Source: an uncultured Thalassotalea sp. (GTDB lineage Bacteria > Pseudomonadota > Gammaproteobacteria > Enterobacterales > Alteromonadaceae). Taken from it: 43,774 nucleotides of DNA. Of this stretch, positions 1 to 7,977 are shown piece after piece. Within the stretch, counting starts at the first letter, position 1. Each line of letters starts with the position of its first letter. The notes under the pieces were generated by a model. It did no database searches, was not told where the DNA came from, and saw only the letters and a list, made by a program, of their open reading frames with translations. The stretch covers positions 1 to 43,774 of the forward strand of contig CANMZP010000007.1 in the NCBI GenBank assembly GCA_947502355.1. Reading direction: 5' to 3'. Made by a program: the position numbers and the translations under genes.

Positions 1-68
1 TCTCCTAAGTTGAATGTTCAACAAAGGTTTAGCAGAATTCAACGGTGTTTCTGCCGCGCAGCGGCTTG

Positions 69-168
69 GTTCAACAAATCAATCAAGAATGAACGTAAAA
101 CAGTTGGCTTGCGCTCATTCTTCGCAATTATAGCCAACTATTTTACGCCACTTATTGAGGCGTTATGT
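69..168 (+). other. Integron attC-like recombination site
   Basis: The segment fits the attC layout. An R''-type box GTTCAAC (69-75) and an R'-type end GTTATGT (162-168) enclose a long imperfect palindrome. TCAATCAAG near the left pairs with CTTATTGA near the right, leaving one extra base, as expected of the extrahelical base in folded attC. The centre has a strong stem: CGTAAAA and AGTTGGCT pair with AGCCAACT and TTTTACG (one mismatch). A small gene starts 12 bp after the site, as in a gene cassette. No second attC or integron integrase is visible, so this may be a stranded cassette or the end of an array. Confidence 0.65.
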
Positions 169-180
169 TTACTATTGAAT

Positions 181-519
181 ATGAAGTGGATTTTACCTAT
201 TAGCATTTTTCTGGTGGTTGTGTATTTGTTAAAGCAGATTGATACACCTCAACCAAGGCGATTGGTTACTGAAAATTTACCAATTGAAGATATATTTTGC
301 GGAACAATTGGTCGCTCTAATAACAATCTAAATTTTACAGTTCAAATTAAGCCCCAAGAATATCGCTTTTGGGCTGGATTGAAGGCAAGACAATGTGACG
401 ACTTTTTGCAGGAAGTAAAAAATGGAGATATTGTTACAATCACTTATTTTCCTGCCGGCTATAAAAGATTTGAAGTGGCTGAATTAACAATAAATGGAAA
501 AACTTGGGTGAAGCAGTAA
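181..519 (+). CDS. Hypothetical cassette protein with N-terminal membrane anchor
   Basis: This 112-aa protein begins with a hydrophobic segment (about residues 3-17, ILPISIFLVVVYLL), followed by a soluble, probably beta-rich domain (residues 30-112) with two cysteines. I chose ATG 181 because it sits just behind the attC site; the longer reading frame from position 10 runs through attC, which is normally noncoding. No clear Shine-Dalgarno sequence precedes it, which is common for cassette genes. I do not recognise a family. A small inner-membrane protein facing the periplasm is an inference from the N-terminus only. Confidence 0.5.
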   Translation: MKWILPISIFLVVVYLLKQIDTPQPRRLVTENLPIEDIFCGTIGRSNNNLNFTVQIKPQEYRFWAGLKARQCDDFLQEVKNGDIVTITYFPAGYKRFEVAELTINGKTWVKQ

Positions 520-1143
520 ACATACAAGCAGTTAAAGGTATGGACGTTAACAAACGTCTGCTTTTATCTAAATGCTCAAATTTGAATGAATTACCCGACC
601 GTCTCAGATTGGCACAAAGCACGCATTCAAGTCACTTCGAAACTGGAGGAGATCCCATCCAAAAACATGATGGGATGACGGCGCTCTTTTCTTGATTCAG
701 TGAATGACTCTGATTGGCACTTTGCCGACGGATCGAGCCTGATATCTTACCTTCCTCTTTAGAACTCAATCGAATAACTGAAAAGCCGCAATCTAAGAGT
801 TGCAAACGTCTGCTTTCCGGCGTGTGCATTTGAATGCGTCAGATCTTAGCATTCAGTTTTATGCGCTGGTTGATCTCTGCTAGCTCAAAATCAAACCGCC
901 AGCAATGTGGCAAAGGCTAGTGCTTAGAGATAAAAGTCCAGTGACAGCAATGGTGGCTAAACCGCCGTTTAATAAAATCTGAACTTAAATGCTTAATATC
1001 CGTATTTGGCAAGTATAGGGGATGGTCGTATTTCAAGTAAGTTCCTCGACGACTCGAGTAATACGGTTCCTTGAGTTAACGCCGGATAATACAGCAGTTA
1101 CTTGTAAGAGGAATGACGGACTGTTGGATCGTAAGGCAACTAG
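520..1143. other. Gene-free stretch with one perfect hairpin
   Basis: No convincing gene is seen. A perfect inverted repeat ATCCCATC (652-659) / GATGGGAT (669-676) and a 14-bp direct repeat CAAACGTCTGCTTT (551-564 and 803-816) are present. The short frames on both strands lack ribosome sites and recognisable domains. It may be intergenic repeat DNA or decayed cassette material. Confidence 0.5.
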
Positions 1144-2094
1144 CTATAAGTGTTCATATATCTTTCTAATTGAATTAATCAATAAGTCCCCGCTTGGCAT
1201 ATCTTTGCCCACAACCATGGTTTTAAAATCTCCATTATAAGTTGCTTCCAAAGATGGCCATAATTCTTCAATACCTGCAAATACTCTAGCCTCAGATATA
1301 GGTTCCTCTAACCAAGGAGCCTCAGGAAAAGCGAGTGAATCACTTGCTTTTACTTTTTCTATCATAGGGGTAAAGTGCTCTGACTCGATAAAATTAACTG
1401 TAAACTCATCCTGGAGAAGATAATGCAAATCATATAAGTGCCTAATTTTTCCTTGAATTTGAGAAACATGATTATCCCCATAGGAGGCTTTTACCAACCC
1501 CATTATTTTTTCACAAAGTGTTCTTGAACGACAAAGCACGTTCATTTCAAATGACTCTAGGTTAAATTCTGAAATGAAATCTAACTGACCGCTTTCCTCA
1601 AAAAAATCGGCAATATAACTACGAATTGGCATTTGGTTGTACGGTTCCGGATCGGCAAAAGCATTTACTTCCAAAAGCAAACTATCTGTTATTTGCCCTT
1701 CCACCTCAGCTTCATCATCAATTCTTGGATATTGGTATCTGATTTTCCTAAAAAGTGAATTTTTCGATGTATCTGGAGAATCAATTTCGTCAAAAACACC
1801 TGATATGATTTTACTAGTTTTCTTTACTCTGCTTTTAGTTTGATTTGGCGTTAAACCGCCAGTGAGTACTGCAATATCTACATCTTCAGAGAACCTAGAA
1901 ATCATTCTGTAAGCTTTACTTAATGATGTTCCGCCTTTAAAAACGATATAATCTCTAAAGCTTGAATCTGCTAATTTTTTCAGAGCAAATGTAACCCAAT
2001 AATCTTTTTCAACATATTCAACTGGTAATGAGAAATGATTTGCTGTTGCTCTTATAGCCTCTTCCAGAGCTTCTACGTTTTGGTGTAATAACAC
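1144..2094 (-). CDS. abiEii: AbiEii/AbiGii-family nucleotidyltransferase toxin
   Basis: This 316-aa protein belongs to the AbiEii nucleotidyltransferase toxin family. The signature sits near the N-terminus: KGGTSLSKA (about 53-61) then RFSEDVDI (67-74), the G-G-T-S and D-x-D motifs that bind the nucleotide and metals. In the family such toxins inactivate tRNA or otherwise stop growth, giving abortive infection or plasmid stabilisation; the exact target here is unknown. Translation starts at GTG 2094 behind AAAAAGGA. The antitoxin gene ends 12 bp upstream, so the pair is one operon with antitoxin first, the usual AbiE order. The catalytic motifs look intact. Confidence 0.9.
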   Translation of the reverse strand: MLLHQNVEALEEAIRATANHFSLPVEYVEKDYWVTFALKKLADSSFRDYIVFKGGTSLSKAYRMISRFSEDVDIAVLTGGLTPNQTKSRVKKTSKIISGVFDEIDSPDTSKNSLFRKIRYQYPRIDDEAEVEGQITDSLLLEVNAFADPEPYNQMPIRSYIADFFEESGQLDFISEFNLESFEMNVLCRSRTLCEKIMGLVKASYGDNHVSQIQGKIRHLYDLHYLLQDEFTVNFIESEHFTPMIEKVKASDSLAFPEAPWLEEPISEARVFAGIEELWPSLEATYNGDFKTMVVGKDMPSGDLLINSIRKIYEHL

Positions 2095-2106
2095 AAATAT
2101 TCCTTT

Positions 2107-2856
2107 TTATTTATTTGTTTTGAGATGCCAATATTTCTGTGTATCTTTCTGATGAATAGTGTAAGAAAAGAAAAATTTAGAGGTAGGGTTCAGAGAGCTA
2201 TGCAACTTTTCACTTCTAAAGTTAAACTTGAAATCTAAAATAAATCCTAATATTGCTTTAGTTCTTTCTGGGTAGGCCTTAATCGCAATATTTTGCATTT
2301 CTTCAATCTCGGTAGAAGAATATTCTCTTAATCTTTCTGATAATTTTTTAACAACAGTATCTGTCTCAACATCTGAAACTTTTTCTATATTCTTTAGAAC
2401 ATCTAAAAATTGAAGAATCGGAATATTATCTTTTGTAACCTTATATCGCGATGGAGCCGTCGATATTCGCAAACCAGATAACTCTGCCTTTTCCCTTTTA
2501 TTGGTAGAGGTGGCAATATTGATTTCTGCTGGAACTTGAGTAGTCAAACCCCAACGATAATATAAGTAAGGGCCTGTTACATAACCAACTTTCTTGTTTT
2601 TGTCACTGGTAAAGTATTTTATAAGCTCATTACTCTTTGGAGTCATTGGCCCAAAACGGCCTATTTCTGGCTTATAGAACAATCCCTTTTTAATTTTAAT
2701 CAGTCCTAATTTATTACCATTTCGACTAATTGCTTTTACTACAGCTTCACTATTTGAAGAATAAGTAGGTATGTCCTGGTAAGTAAATAACTTGCCAGGT
2801 TTAATATGATTAATTTGTTTACTAACAGCTTGAGTAATGTTTTCTTGCGTATTCAT
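2107..2856 (-). CDS. abiEi: AbiEi-type antitoxin (DUF6088-like)
   Basis: A 249-aa protein starting MNTQENITQAV. It resembles DUF6088/AbiEi antitoxins: an N-terminal winged-helix region (about 1-60, including LFTYQDIPTY) followed by the conserved segment around YVTGPYLYYRWGLTTQVP. The longer frame to 3021 runs into the relic of the DUF4400 gene, so I place the start at ATG 2856. AbiEi proteins repress their own promoter by binding inverted repeats and neutralise AbiEii. The inverted repeat at 2910-2924 is a fitting operator. The toxin gene follows 12 bp downstream. Confidence 0.85.
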   Translation of the reverse strand: MNTQENITQAVSKQINHIKPGKLFTYQDIPTYSSNSEAVVKAISRNGNKLGLIKIKKGLFYKPEIGRFGPMTPKSNELIKYFTSDKNKKVGYVTGPYLYYRWGLTTQVPAEINIATSTNKREKAELSGLRISTAPSRYKVTKDNIPILQFLDVLKNIEKVSDVETDTVVKKLSERLREYSSTEIEEMQNIAIKAYPERTKAILGFILDFKFNFRSEKLHSSLNPTSKFFFSYTIHQKDTQKYWHLKTNK

Positions 2857-2909
2857 ACTTTGTACATGATATTGATTAAAGTCACAAACGTCCAGTTTTT
2901 TTAAAAAAA

Positions 2910-2927
2910 ACCTGACACACAGGTCAA
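2910..2927 (-). promoter_or_regulatory. Candidate abiE operator and -35 element
   Basis: An inverted repeat ACCTG-ACACA-CAGGT (2910-2924) lies 54 bp upstream of the antitoxin start. It overlaps a minus-strand -35-like TTGACC (2922-2927). AbiEi antitoxins are known to autoregulate through inverted repeats, so an operator role is likely. The -10 box is not clear in the A/T run. Confidence 0.45.
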
Positions 2928-2945
2928 TTATCGCAATGTGTTTAT

Positions 2946-3030
2946 TACAAATATTTCTTAAACCAACTAACCATTTCACGAATACTAAAACCGGTAGCCA
3001 GAACCAACGGCAAAATAACAATATTTGGAT
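2946..3030 (-). repeat. 85-bp direct repeat copy A: relic 3' end of a DUF4400 gene
   Basis: This copy matches 4408-4492 with three mismatches. Read on the minus strand it encodes the last 28 residues of the DUF4400 protein followed by TAA. All three differences are synonymous, so copy A probably comes from a diverged functional homologue, not from a recent local duplication. It sits upstream of abiEi and is no longer attached to a gene. Confidence 0.85.
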
Positions 3031-3453
3031 TAAATATTATTTTTCACACCGCAATTAGAAATTTTTATTTGATTAATAAATTACTTGCATGTTCACCACG
3101 ACAGAAGGCGGGTGCAGTCACAAGTTAGCGTTCGCCAACAGCTATCGAACAAGCTTATAAAAACCCTTAATTCATGAAAAGATCTACTAGAAAAAACAGT
3201 AAGATGCTTGGTAAAATGTTATTTATTGGTTTCAGGGTTGTTTTATTGAAATGACTTTGAGGCTAATAAAAGATTGGAAAACCCCGAACTCTCTGACCTT
3301 TTCGGGGTTTCCGATTCAATTGGCGGTGTACCAATCGAAAATATACTTGGTCGTATATATGTCTGCTATTGTAGACTTTCGAAAGAAAAAGTAAACATTT
3401 TTGTGTTTACTTTAGGTACATCATTCTTTAGACCAACGTAAAAATAAGGTTGA
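3031..3453. other. Gene-free stretch between the repeat relic and the small gene
   Basis: The stretch holds a perfect 9-bp hairpin AAACCCCGA (3279-3287) / TCGGGGTTT (3302-3310) that could be a weak terminator, and the inverted repeat at 3388-3413. No coding frame with a ribosome site is seen before 3454. Confidence 0.5.
3388..3413 (+). promoter_or_regulatory. Perfect 10-bp inverted repeat upstream of the small gene
   Basis: AAAGTAAACA (3388-3397) and TGTTTACTTT (3404-3413) form perfect arms around a 6-nt T-rich loop, 40 bp before the 34-codon gene. It may be an operator or an RNA hairpin in its leader. A weak promoter (TTGGTC, 17 bp, TGTAGA) lies just upstream. Confidence 0.45.
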
Positions 3454-3558
3454 ATGATGACTAGTTCAGATTTTGATAAATGTGTTTACGTCAATGAATA
3501 TGAACGTGTTCGCTTCGGAAGAAAAGAGCATGTAAAAGATCATTGGCGCGGTAAGTAA
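3454..3558 (+). CDS. Small protein, 34 aa, unknown function
   Basis: A 35-codon frame begins MMTSSDFDK and ends EHVKDHWRGK before TAA. AAGGT lies directly upstream of the start (ATG 3454 or 3457). A strong terminator follows 8 bp after the stop, and a 10-bp inverted repeat precedes it, so the unit has promoter region, ribosome site, frame and terminator. The C-terminal half is basic and aromatic. It is one of very few plus-strand genes here. I do not recognise a family; an acquired small gene in the cargo region is the best description. Confidence 0.45.
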   Translation: MMTSSDFDKCVYVNEYERVRFGRKEHVKDHWRGK

Positions 3559-3565
3559 AATACAA

Positions 3566-3591
3566 AGGGGGCATCAATTGCCCCCTTTTTT
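3566..3591. terminator. Strong rho-independent terminator (bidirectional)
   Basis: GGGGGCA (3567-3573) pairs with TGCCCCC (3579-3585), followed by six T. It ends the 34-codon gene on the plus strand and, with a T-run on the other strand, could also end the nuclease pseudogene whose stop is at 3595-3593. Confidence 0.85.
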
Positions 3592-3592
3592 A

Positions 3593-4398
3593 TCACCCTT
3601 GAAAATTAACAAGCTGGTCATGATGTAAGAGCCTCACCCCACAGGCATTAGCCAATTGCACAGCTGAATTCGTGTAACCTTGGTTGGAAACAACAATCGC
3701 TTCGTCGGCCCCATAAAAAGCCTTGCCACCAATGATTTCCTGAACGGCTTTATTCCCAACAGGTTTTGAATACCTTTTACATTGAATTGCCAGCTTCCTT
3801 CCTTGCTTGGTAGCAATTATATCAGCTCCTTGATCGCCAGAAGCCTGAGAAACTTCAACCTTCCAACCAGAACTTCCTAATAAATCAGCGCAAAAATATT
3901 CGTACTCAATACCTTCATATTATGAGAAAATTCTATTTCAGGTACTGGGTAACCTTTTTCAAAACTGTTTATCAATTTGTTAGCAGTAGTGATGTACTTT
4001 GCCTTAGTAATGCCGTTTCCCTTTAAAAAAGCGCCTAACTCTCTATCCCACTTGTCCCTATCCTTTGGGTTATTTGTACCTCTGGGTATAAAGTTTCTTT
4101 TTTTAAGGATTAAGGTATCAATGTTGTTTGGGATAATATTTTCCAGCAGTGCTCTTTGCCGCGAATCTATTTCCATCTGTTTTGTAAACCTAAGTTCTCG
4201 CTCTTTGGATTCTTTCTCTAGTTCCTTAGAGGTTTTTTTATCTGTATAAAAAACAAACATTAAAAAAATTAATCCACCACCTCCAAAAACAACCCGAAAT
4301 ACCAATTGAACAAACTCCAATACTGGGTCAAAAGTTGGAGCTAAACAAACAAAAACAACTCCCAAAATTAAACCAATTATTTTAATGTTATCGACCAT
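3593..4398 (-). pseudogene. Membrane-anchored Mrr-like restriction endonuclease, frameshifted
   Basis: The frame from ATG 4398 (AGGA ribosome site) encodes two hydrophobic helices (about residues 5-25 and 30-50), a charged coiled-coil stretch (52-85) and a linker, then stops at 3877. A second frame continues as a Mrr-type PD-D/ExK nuclease: EYFCADLLGSSGW, then SGDQGADIIA, then LAIQCKRYS and QEIIGGKAFYGAD, ending LVNFQG at 3593. Adding one base near 3920 joins the frames as NMEGIEYEYF, matching the family's usual start, so a single-base deletion is the simplest explanation. Mrr nucleases cut modified DNA. The gene follows DUF4400 by 8 bp and looks like operon-tail cargo. A programmed shift is less likely, because I see no slippery run there. 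Confidence 0.75.
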
Positions 4399-4406
4399 AG
4401 TGCTTC

Positions 4407-5126
4407 CTACAAATACTTCTTAAACCAACTAACCATTTCACGAATACTGAAGCCGGTAGCCAGAACCAACGGCAAAATAACAATATTTGGATGTATGGAA
4501 AATGGAATGCTTAAATAAATTACCCAGGTAATAAAGAAAAACGGTAAAACCAAGGCTTTGGCATAGTGATACCTGAAGCCGGACTCCCGCCCGTTCGTCC
4601 AACGGCGAACATCACGTTTGGCAAAACCATCTATAATCGCCAACACAGCAACTAGGATGAACAAGGGCAAAGATAAAACTAATATTGATAACCGGACGGT
4701 AAATACCAGCGTGATATAAAACGCTGCCAATAAGTATTCTTTTACTTCCCCTGCCCCTAACTTGGCATATTTTTCAAATACATTGGTTGTTCCAGTGGAC
4801 GGCTCATGTACCCACCTAATGAACTGCTCTGCTTTGCTTGTACCATCACCATTGCCATAAAACATGGTGTAGCTGTACTCAACCACATCAATTGGTCGAT
4901 AGCCCAATATATTCTGCTCAGTGAAGTCTTTGTTCACATAATTGATTTCAGCACTCAGCATACTCAAGGAATGCTTACTTCCCTGGTCTTGCCAGAAAAA
5001 GGTCATTCCGATCCATTCAACGATTATGCTCAGTAGCAAACTGATAAAAATAACAATGACCATTCCCGTTAGGAATTGGAAGACCGACGTTCTTTTGTCG
5101 TTATCAGCGGATTTGTCAGTGGCCAT
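4407..5126 (-). CDS. ICE membrane protein, DUF4400/TIGR03747 family
   Basis: A 239-aa inner-membrane protein with helices near residues 18-40, 135-165 and 190-225, and a periplasmic stretch between the first two. Content and its place directly after traD match the DUF4400 / TIGR03747 family of integrating conjugative elements, which accompanies the coupling protein in GI-type T4SS loci; its precise role is not known. Start ATG 5126 overlaps the traD stop as TAATG, implying translational coupling. The last 28 codons are the source of the 85-bp repeat. In related elements the mating-pair genes come next, but here cargo follows. Confidence 0.8.
   Translation of the reverse strand: MATDKSADNDKRTSVFQFLTGMVIVIFISLLLSIIVEWIGMTFFWQDQGSKHSLSMLSAEINYVNKDFTEQNILGYRPIDVVEYSYTMFYGNGDGTSKAEQFIRWVHEPSTGTTNVFEKYAKLGAGEVKEYLLAAFYITLVFTVRLSILVLSLPLFILVAVLAIIDGFAKRDVRRWTNGRESGFRYHYAKALVLPFFFITWVIYLSIPFSIHPNIVILPLVLATGFSIREMVSWFKKYL
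4408..4492 (-). repeat. 85-bp direct repeat copy B: intact 3' end of DUF4400 gene
   Basis: This copy is in its native gene. It matches 2946-3030 with three synonymous changes. Sequence homology ends abruptly on both sides (stop codon on one side, a proline codon on the other). Confidence 0.85.
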
Positions 5127-7297
5127 TACTCAATCCCTCCTTCAGTTAACTTGGCATAATCATCATTCGACTCGGAAATTGAAACCTCATGCGCTCGATG
5201 GCTGTTGCTCGCAAAGCTTGAGTCGGCAAACTCAGTTGGTTGCCACCATCCATCAGACGTTTTATATTGGTCGGTCATGGCGTTGTACATTTCCTTGATT
5301 GTTGGTGGAAGCTCGTGAGAACAGTCCTTCAACAATGGAAAGCGCAATTTCATTAGCCTTGAGCCATCAAGTAAGGCAAATGCTTGGCCTTTAGGTAGGT
5401 TGATAATGGTATCGGATTCAACAATCGGTACACGCTCAGTTGTAAGCCTATCTTCGTTCTTGGACGTAAAGTGAATGGCATTATCAACATTCGAGTTGTC
5501 GTTCACACCAGAAACTGTTGTCAGGTTATTTACGTAAACCTCGCCTAGCTGGTTTGTTAAGAGGTCTGCAGTTTCTTTGGTCTTAACCCGCATCATGATT
5601 AGAGTGTTGAAGTTGGAATATACAACGGATGCCAAGTTTTCATCGCCAAGTTTGGCCGGCACATCGGCGTAACTTTGCGTTAAGGCCGTAACATTCACAC
5701 CAGAACCACCCGCTTTGTTAAGCAATGGGATAAATTTAGGGCCCACAAGTTCATTCACTTCATCGGCAAATACCGAAAATATTGGCTTAACATCATCTTT
5801 AGATAATTCGCCGAAGCCATCACTCATGCCATATTTGTAGATGTAACCAGACATACTCACGATGTCAGAAAACATATTAGAACCTACAACGTCTGATACT
5901 GTTTGGTCTGTCATGGCATCAAGGCCGACATAAACAACGGCATTTTGCCTAGCAACTTTCAACCAATCCAATATCGGGCGCTTATCATCCATATCATCAT
6001 AATCAGGGGCAATCAGTTCTAACGTCCTACCCGTTGTAAGTTTTTCAAGCATTGGCAGGAATGAAGCGGTAATTTTGTCGTAGTACGACTTTTCATAAGC
6101 AACTGAACTTAACAGGCCTCTCACTATCGGATCGAATATCTTTTGTGCCTGGAGATAATTACACAGAACGACGGTTCGTTTTGCTCGGGAAGCTAAATGC
6201 CGCGGTATCTGTTGATCTTTGAGTTTAGATTCCATCTCGTCAATTATATCTATCCAGCCTTGTTCATCGTGCTTGTCTAGGTAAAGTTCAACATAACGAA
6301 CAAACAACGGTTCAATGTTCATCATGTACTCTTGAATAGATTCAAAAGTCGGGCGCTCGCCTAATGCAACCTGAGCCATAGCAATAACATTGGCAAATCG
6401 CCAAGCAAAGTCTTTAAACGCGGCACCATCACCGGAGCCTGACATTGAATCAGTTGAGCGGGACGCAATTTCCGTATAACGGGAGAAGCTACCGGCAATC
6501 GCATTATAGCGACAAGACATATCAGGGAATCCAAGGTGGAAGATATACATTTCCCTACCGGCTTTTTTAGCCTCTGTGTATATCCTGGCCATCAATTCAG
6601 CGTCCCCCTTGGGGTCAATTGTAATCACGGGGCCTTCGTAATCACCTTTGCTATTTTTGCGGTGAATCGCTTGTGTGACAAGGGTTTCAAGTAAACGGCT
6701 CTTGCCCACTCGCGTAGTTCCCTGCACAAGCGTATGGCCGGTTCTTGTATCTAAAGGTATGGTTGCATCACCTTCATCAGGTTCAACCGCATGAATAGCC
6801 TTTTCACCGCCAACTGGCGGTAATGGCCGCCAAGGATTAAAAATCGATTGGCTACTGAAAGGTTCTAAAAACTTTGAAATTGTCGGTGAATCTTCATACT
6901 TGGATTCCAAGTCGCGGATAAAATCATACGTCGCGCCCATTTCAGTAAATTGTCTGCCATATGGCTTTCTTAGGTCAGATAATCGTTGAGTATGAACCGC
7001 AGTCCAATCAAAACCTTTACCAAGCCAGATTTTACTTCTTGAAGTTGGTATTTCCGAAGACTTGATCACAAATGATGGTAAACGCTTTAGGTTTCTTTGA
7101 TAACTGTAAATAAGCCACCCTTCACGCCAACGAATAGCACCCATAAAAATAAATAATGCAGCTACGCCATAGCTCACCACTTCAGTGAGCATAAACAAGG
7201 ACGGAGCCAGGAATATAAACAAGGCACAGACAAATGCTGATATTGCTACGCCAAGCTCTACAGCTGGTCGCAACAACGCTTCAATAGTATCGTCCAT
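5126..7297 (-). CDS. traD: Conjugative coupling protein TraD (SXT/TOL type)
   Basis: A 723-aa VirD4/TraD-type ATPase that links the relaxosome to the type IV secretion channel and drives DNA export. Two or three N-terminal membrane helices (about residues 14-55) are followed by the Walker A motif GTTRVGKS (193-200) and a Walker B-like VFADEVNEL in the C-terminal half. The length suits TIGR03743. Start ATG overlaps the PFL_4695 stop (TAATG) and its stop overlaps the DUF4400 start, so the three are translationally coupled. No damage is seen. Confidence 0.92.
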   Translation of the reverse strand: MDDTIEALLRPAVELGVAISAFVCALFIFLAPSLFMLTEVVSYGVAALFIFMGAIRWREGWLIYSYQRNLKRLPSFVIKSSEIPTSRSKIWLGKGFDWTAVHTQRLSDLRKPYGRQFTEMGATYDFIRDLESKYEDSPTISKFLEPFSSQSIFNPWRPLPPVGGEKAIHAVEPDEGDATIPLDTRTGHTLVQGTTRVGKSRLLETLVTQAIHRKNSKGDYEGPVITIDPKGDAELMARIYTEAKKAGREMYIFHLGFPDMSCRYNAIAGSFSRYTEIASRSTDSMSGSGDGAAFKDFAWRFANVIAMAQVALGERPTFESIQEYMMNIEPLFVRYVELYLDKHDEQGWIDIIDEMESKLKDQQIPRHLASRAKRTVVLCNYLQAQKIFDPIVRGLLSSVAYEKSYYDKITASFLPMLEKLTTGRTLELIAPDYDDMDDKRPILDWLKVARQNAVVYVGLDAMTDQTVSDVVGSNMFSDIVSMSGYIYKYGMSDGFGELSKDDVKPIFSVFADEVNELVGPKFIPLLNKAGGSGVNVTALTQSYADVPAKLGDENLASVVYSNFNTLIMMRVKTKETADLLTNQLGEVYVNNLTTVSGVNDNSNVDNAIHFTSKNEDRLTTERVPIVESDTIINLPKGQAFALLDGSRLMKLRFPLLKDCSHELPPTIKEMYNAMTDQYKTSDGWWQPTEFADSSFASNSHRAHEVSISESNDDYAKLTEGGIE

Positions 7298-7977
7298 TAT
7301 CTGAATTCTCCTTTGGATGTAATAAGTACAGGGTAAAAATTGGTACCAAATTTCTGAGTAGCGAAATCCCCGCTAACAGGCATAAGGGTAAGTGGCTGTG
7401 CCAGCTTCACTATCTCTTGATATTCTTCTCTTGAATCTACCTTCGTGATAATCCCTGCTGCTTTAAACCGAAGAAGCTCTGATTTGTTTTCCTTCAGCCA
7501 AGCAAGTGAGTATTTATCATTGCCAATGATGAACAGGTTGAATTGGAGGTTTGGAATATCTCTTAGTGTGTTTTGCCTGTGGATTGTCGATAGCTGAATT
7601 TCTTCAGGCACAACGGGAAAATGACCTTTGGCCATCGCTTGTTTTATCTCATTGCTAGGCGCTTTCATGCCTTTGGCAATATCAGCTTTGACCTTTTGAA
7701 TAGCTTGCTGTTTTTCTTCAGGTGTTTTTGCATTAGGGTTCTTTTCATAGAAACGGTCAATAGATACGGTTTTACCGGAATTATGAATAACAACGGTATC
7801 CATCGCGGCCATGCCTAGCTGATTTGTTTGGATAGCCGTTGTGAACTGACGTTCTACCATTTCAATTTTTCGTTCAGTTTCCGACTTGGCAAATGCCGTA
7901 GCGGAAATTAAAAGCGCTGCAGTCACACCGGCAACCGCGGCAATAGATGTTATTTTTGGTTTTATAGCTCTAGCCAT
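7297..7977 (-). CDS. ICE protein, PFL_4695/TIGR03765 family
   Basis: A 226-aa exported protein: basic start, hydrophobic core (about 11-28) and an AFA-K cleavage-like site. The C-terminal half carries the family pattern FIIGNDKYSLAWLKEN, later LTLMPVSGDF and FYPVLITSKGEF, typical of TIGR03765. The family is conserved directly upstream of traD in GI-type conjugative elements, and its role in the periplasm is not established. AAGGA precedes the ATG. The start overlaps the end of the transglycosylase gene by 16 bp. Confidence 0.85.
   Translation of the reverse strand: MARAIKPKITSIAAVAGVTAALLISATAFAKSETERKIEMVERQFTTAIQTNQLGMAAMDTVVIHNSGKTVSIDRFYEKNPNAKTPEEKQQAIQKVKADIAKGMKAPSNEIKQAMAKGHFPVVPEEIQLSTIHRQNTLRDIPNLQFNLFIIGNDKYSLAWLKENKSELLRFKAAGIITKVDSREEYQEIVKLAQPLTLMPVSGDFATQKFGTNFYPVLITSKGEFR

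Noticed and set aside
551-816. 14-bp direct repeat at 551-564 and 803-816 as a transposon target duplication
   Set aside because: No transposase or terminal inverted repeats lie between the copies.
504-829. Short frames in the 530-1140 stretch
   Set aside because: No ribosome sites, no domains, and they overlap inverted-repeat DNA.
2857-3021. N-terminal extension of the AbiEi antitoxin to 3021
   Set aside because: It translates the antisense-free relic of the DUF4400 gene end and the promoter; the family-like protein starts at 2856.
3634-3816. A 60-codon minus-strand frame as an independent gene
   Set aside because: It runs out of frame inside the nuclease part of the broken Mrr gene, whose correct frame gives all family motifs.
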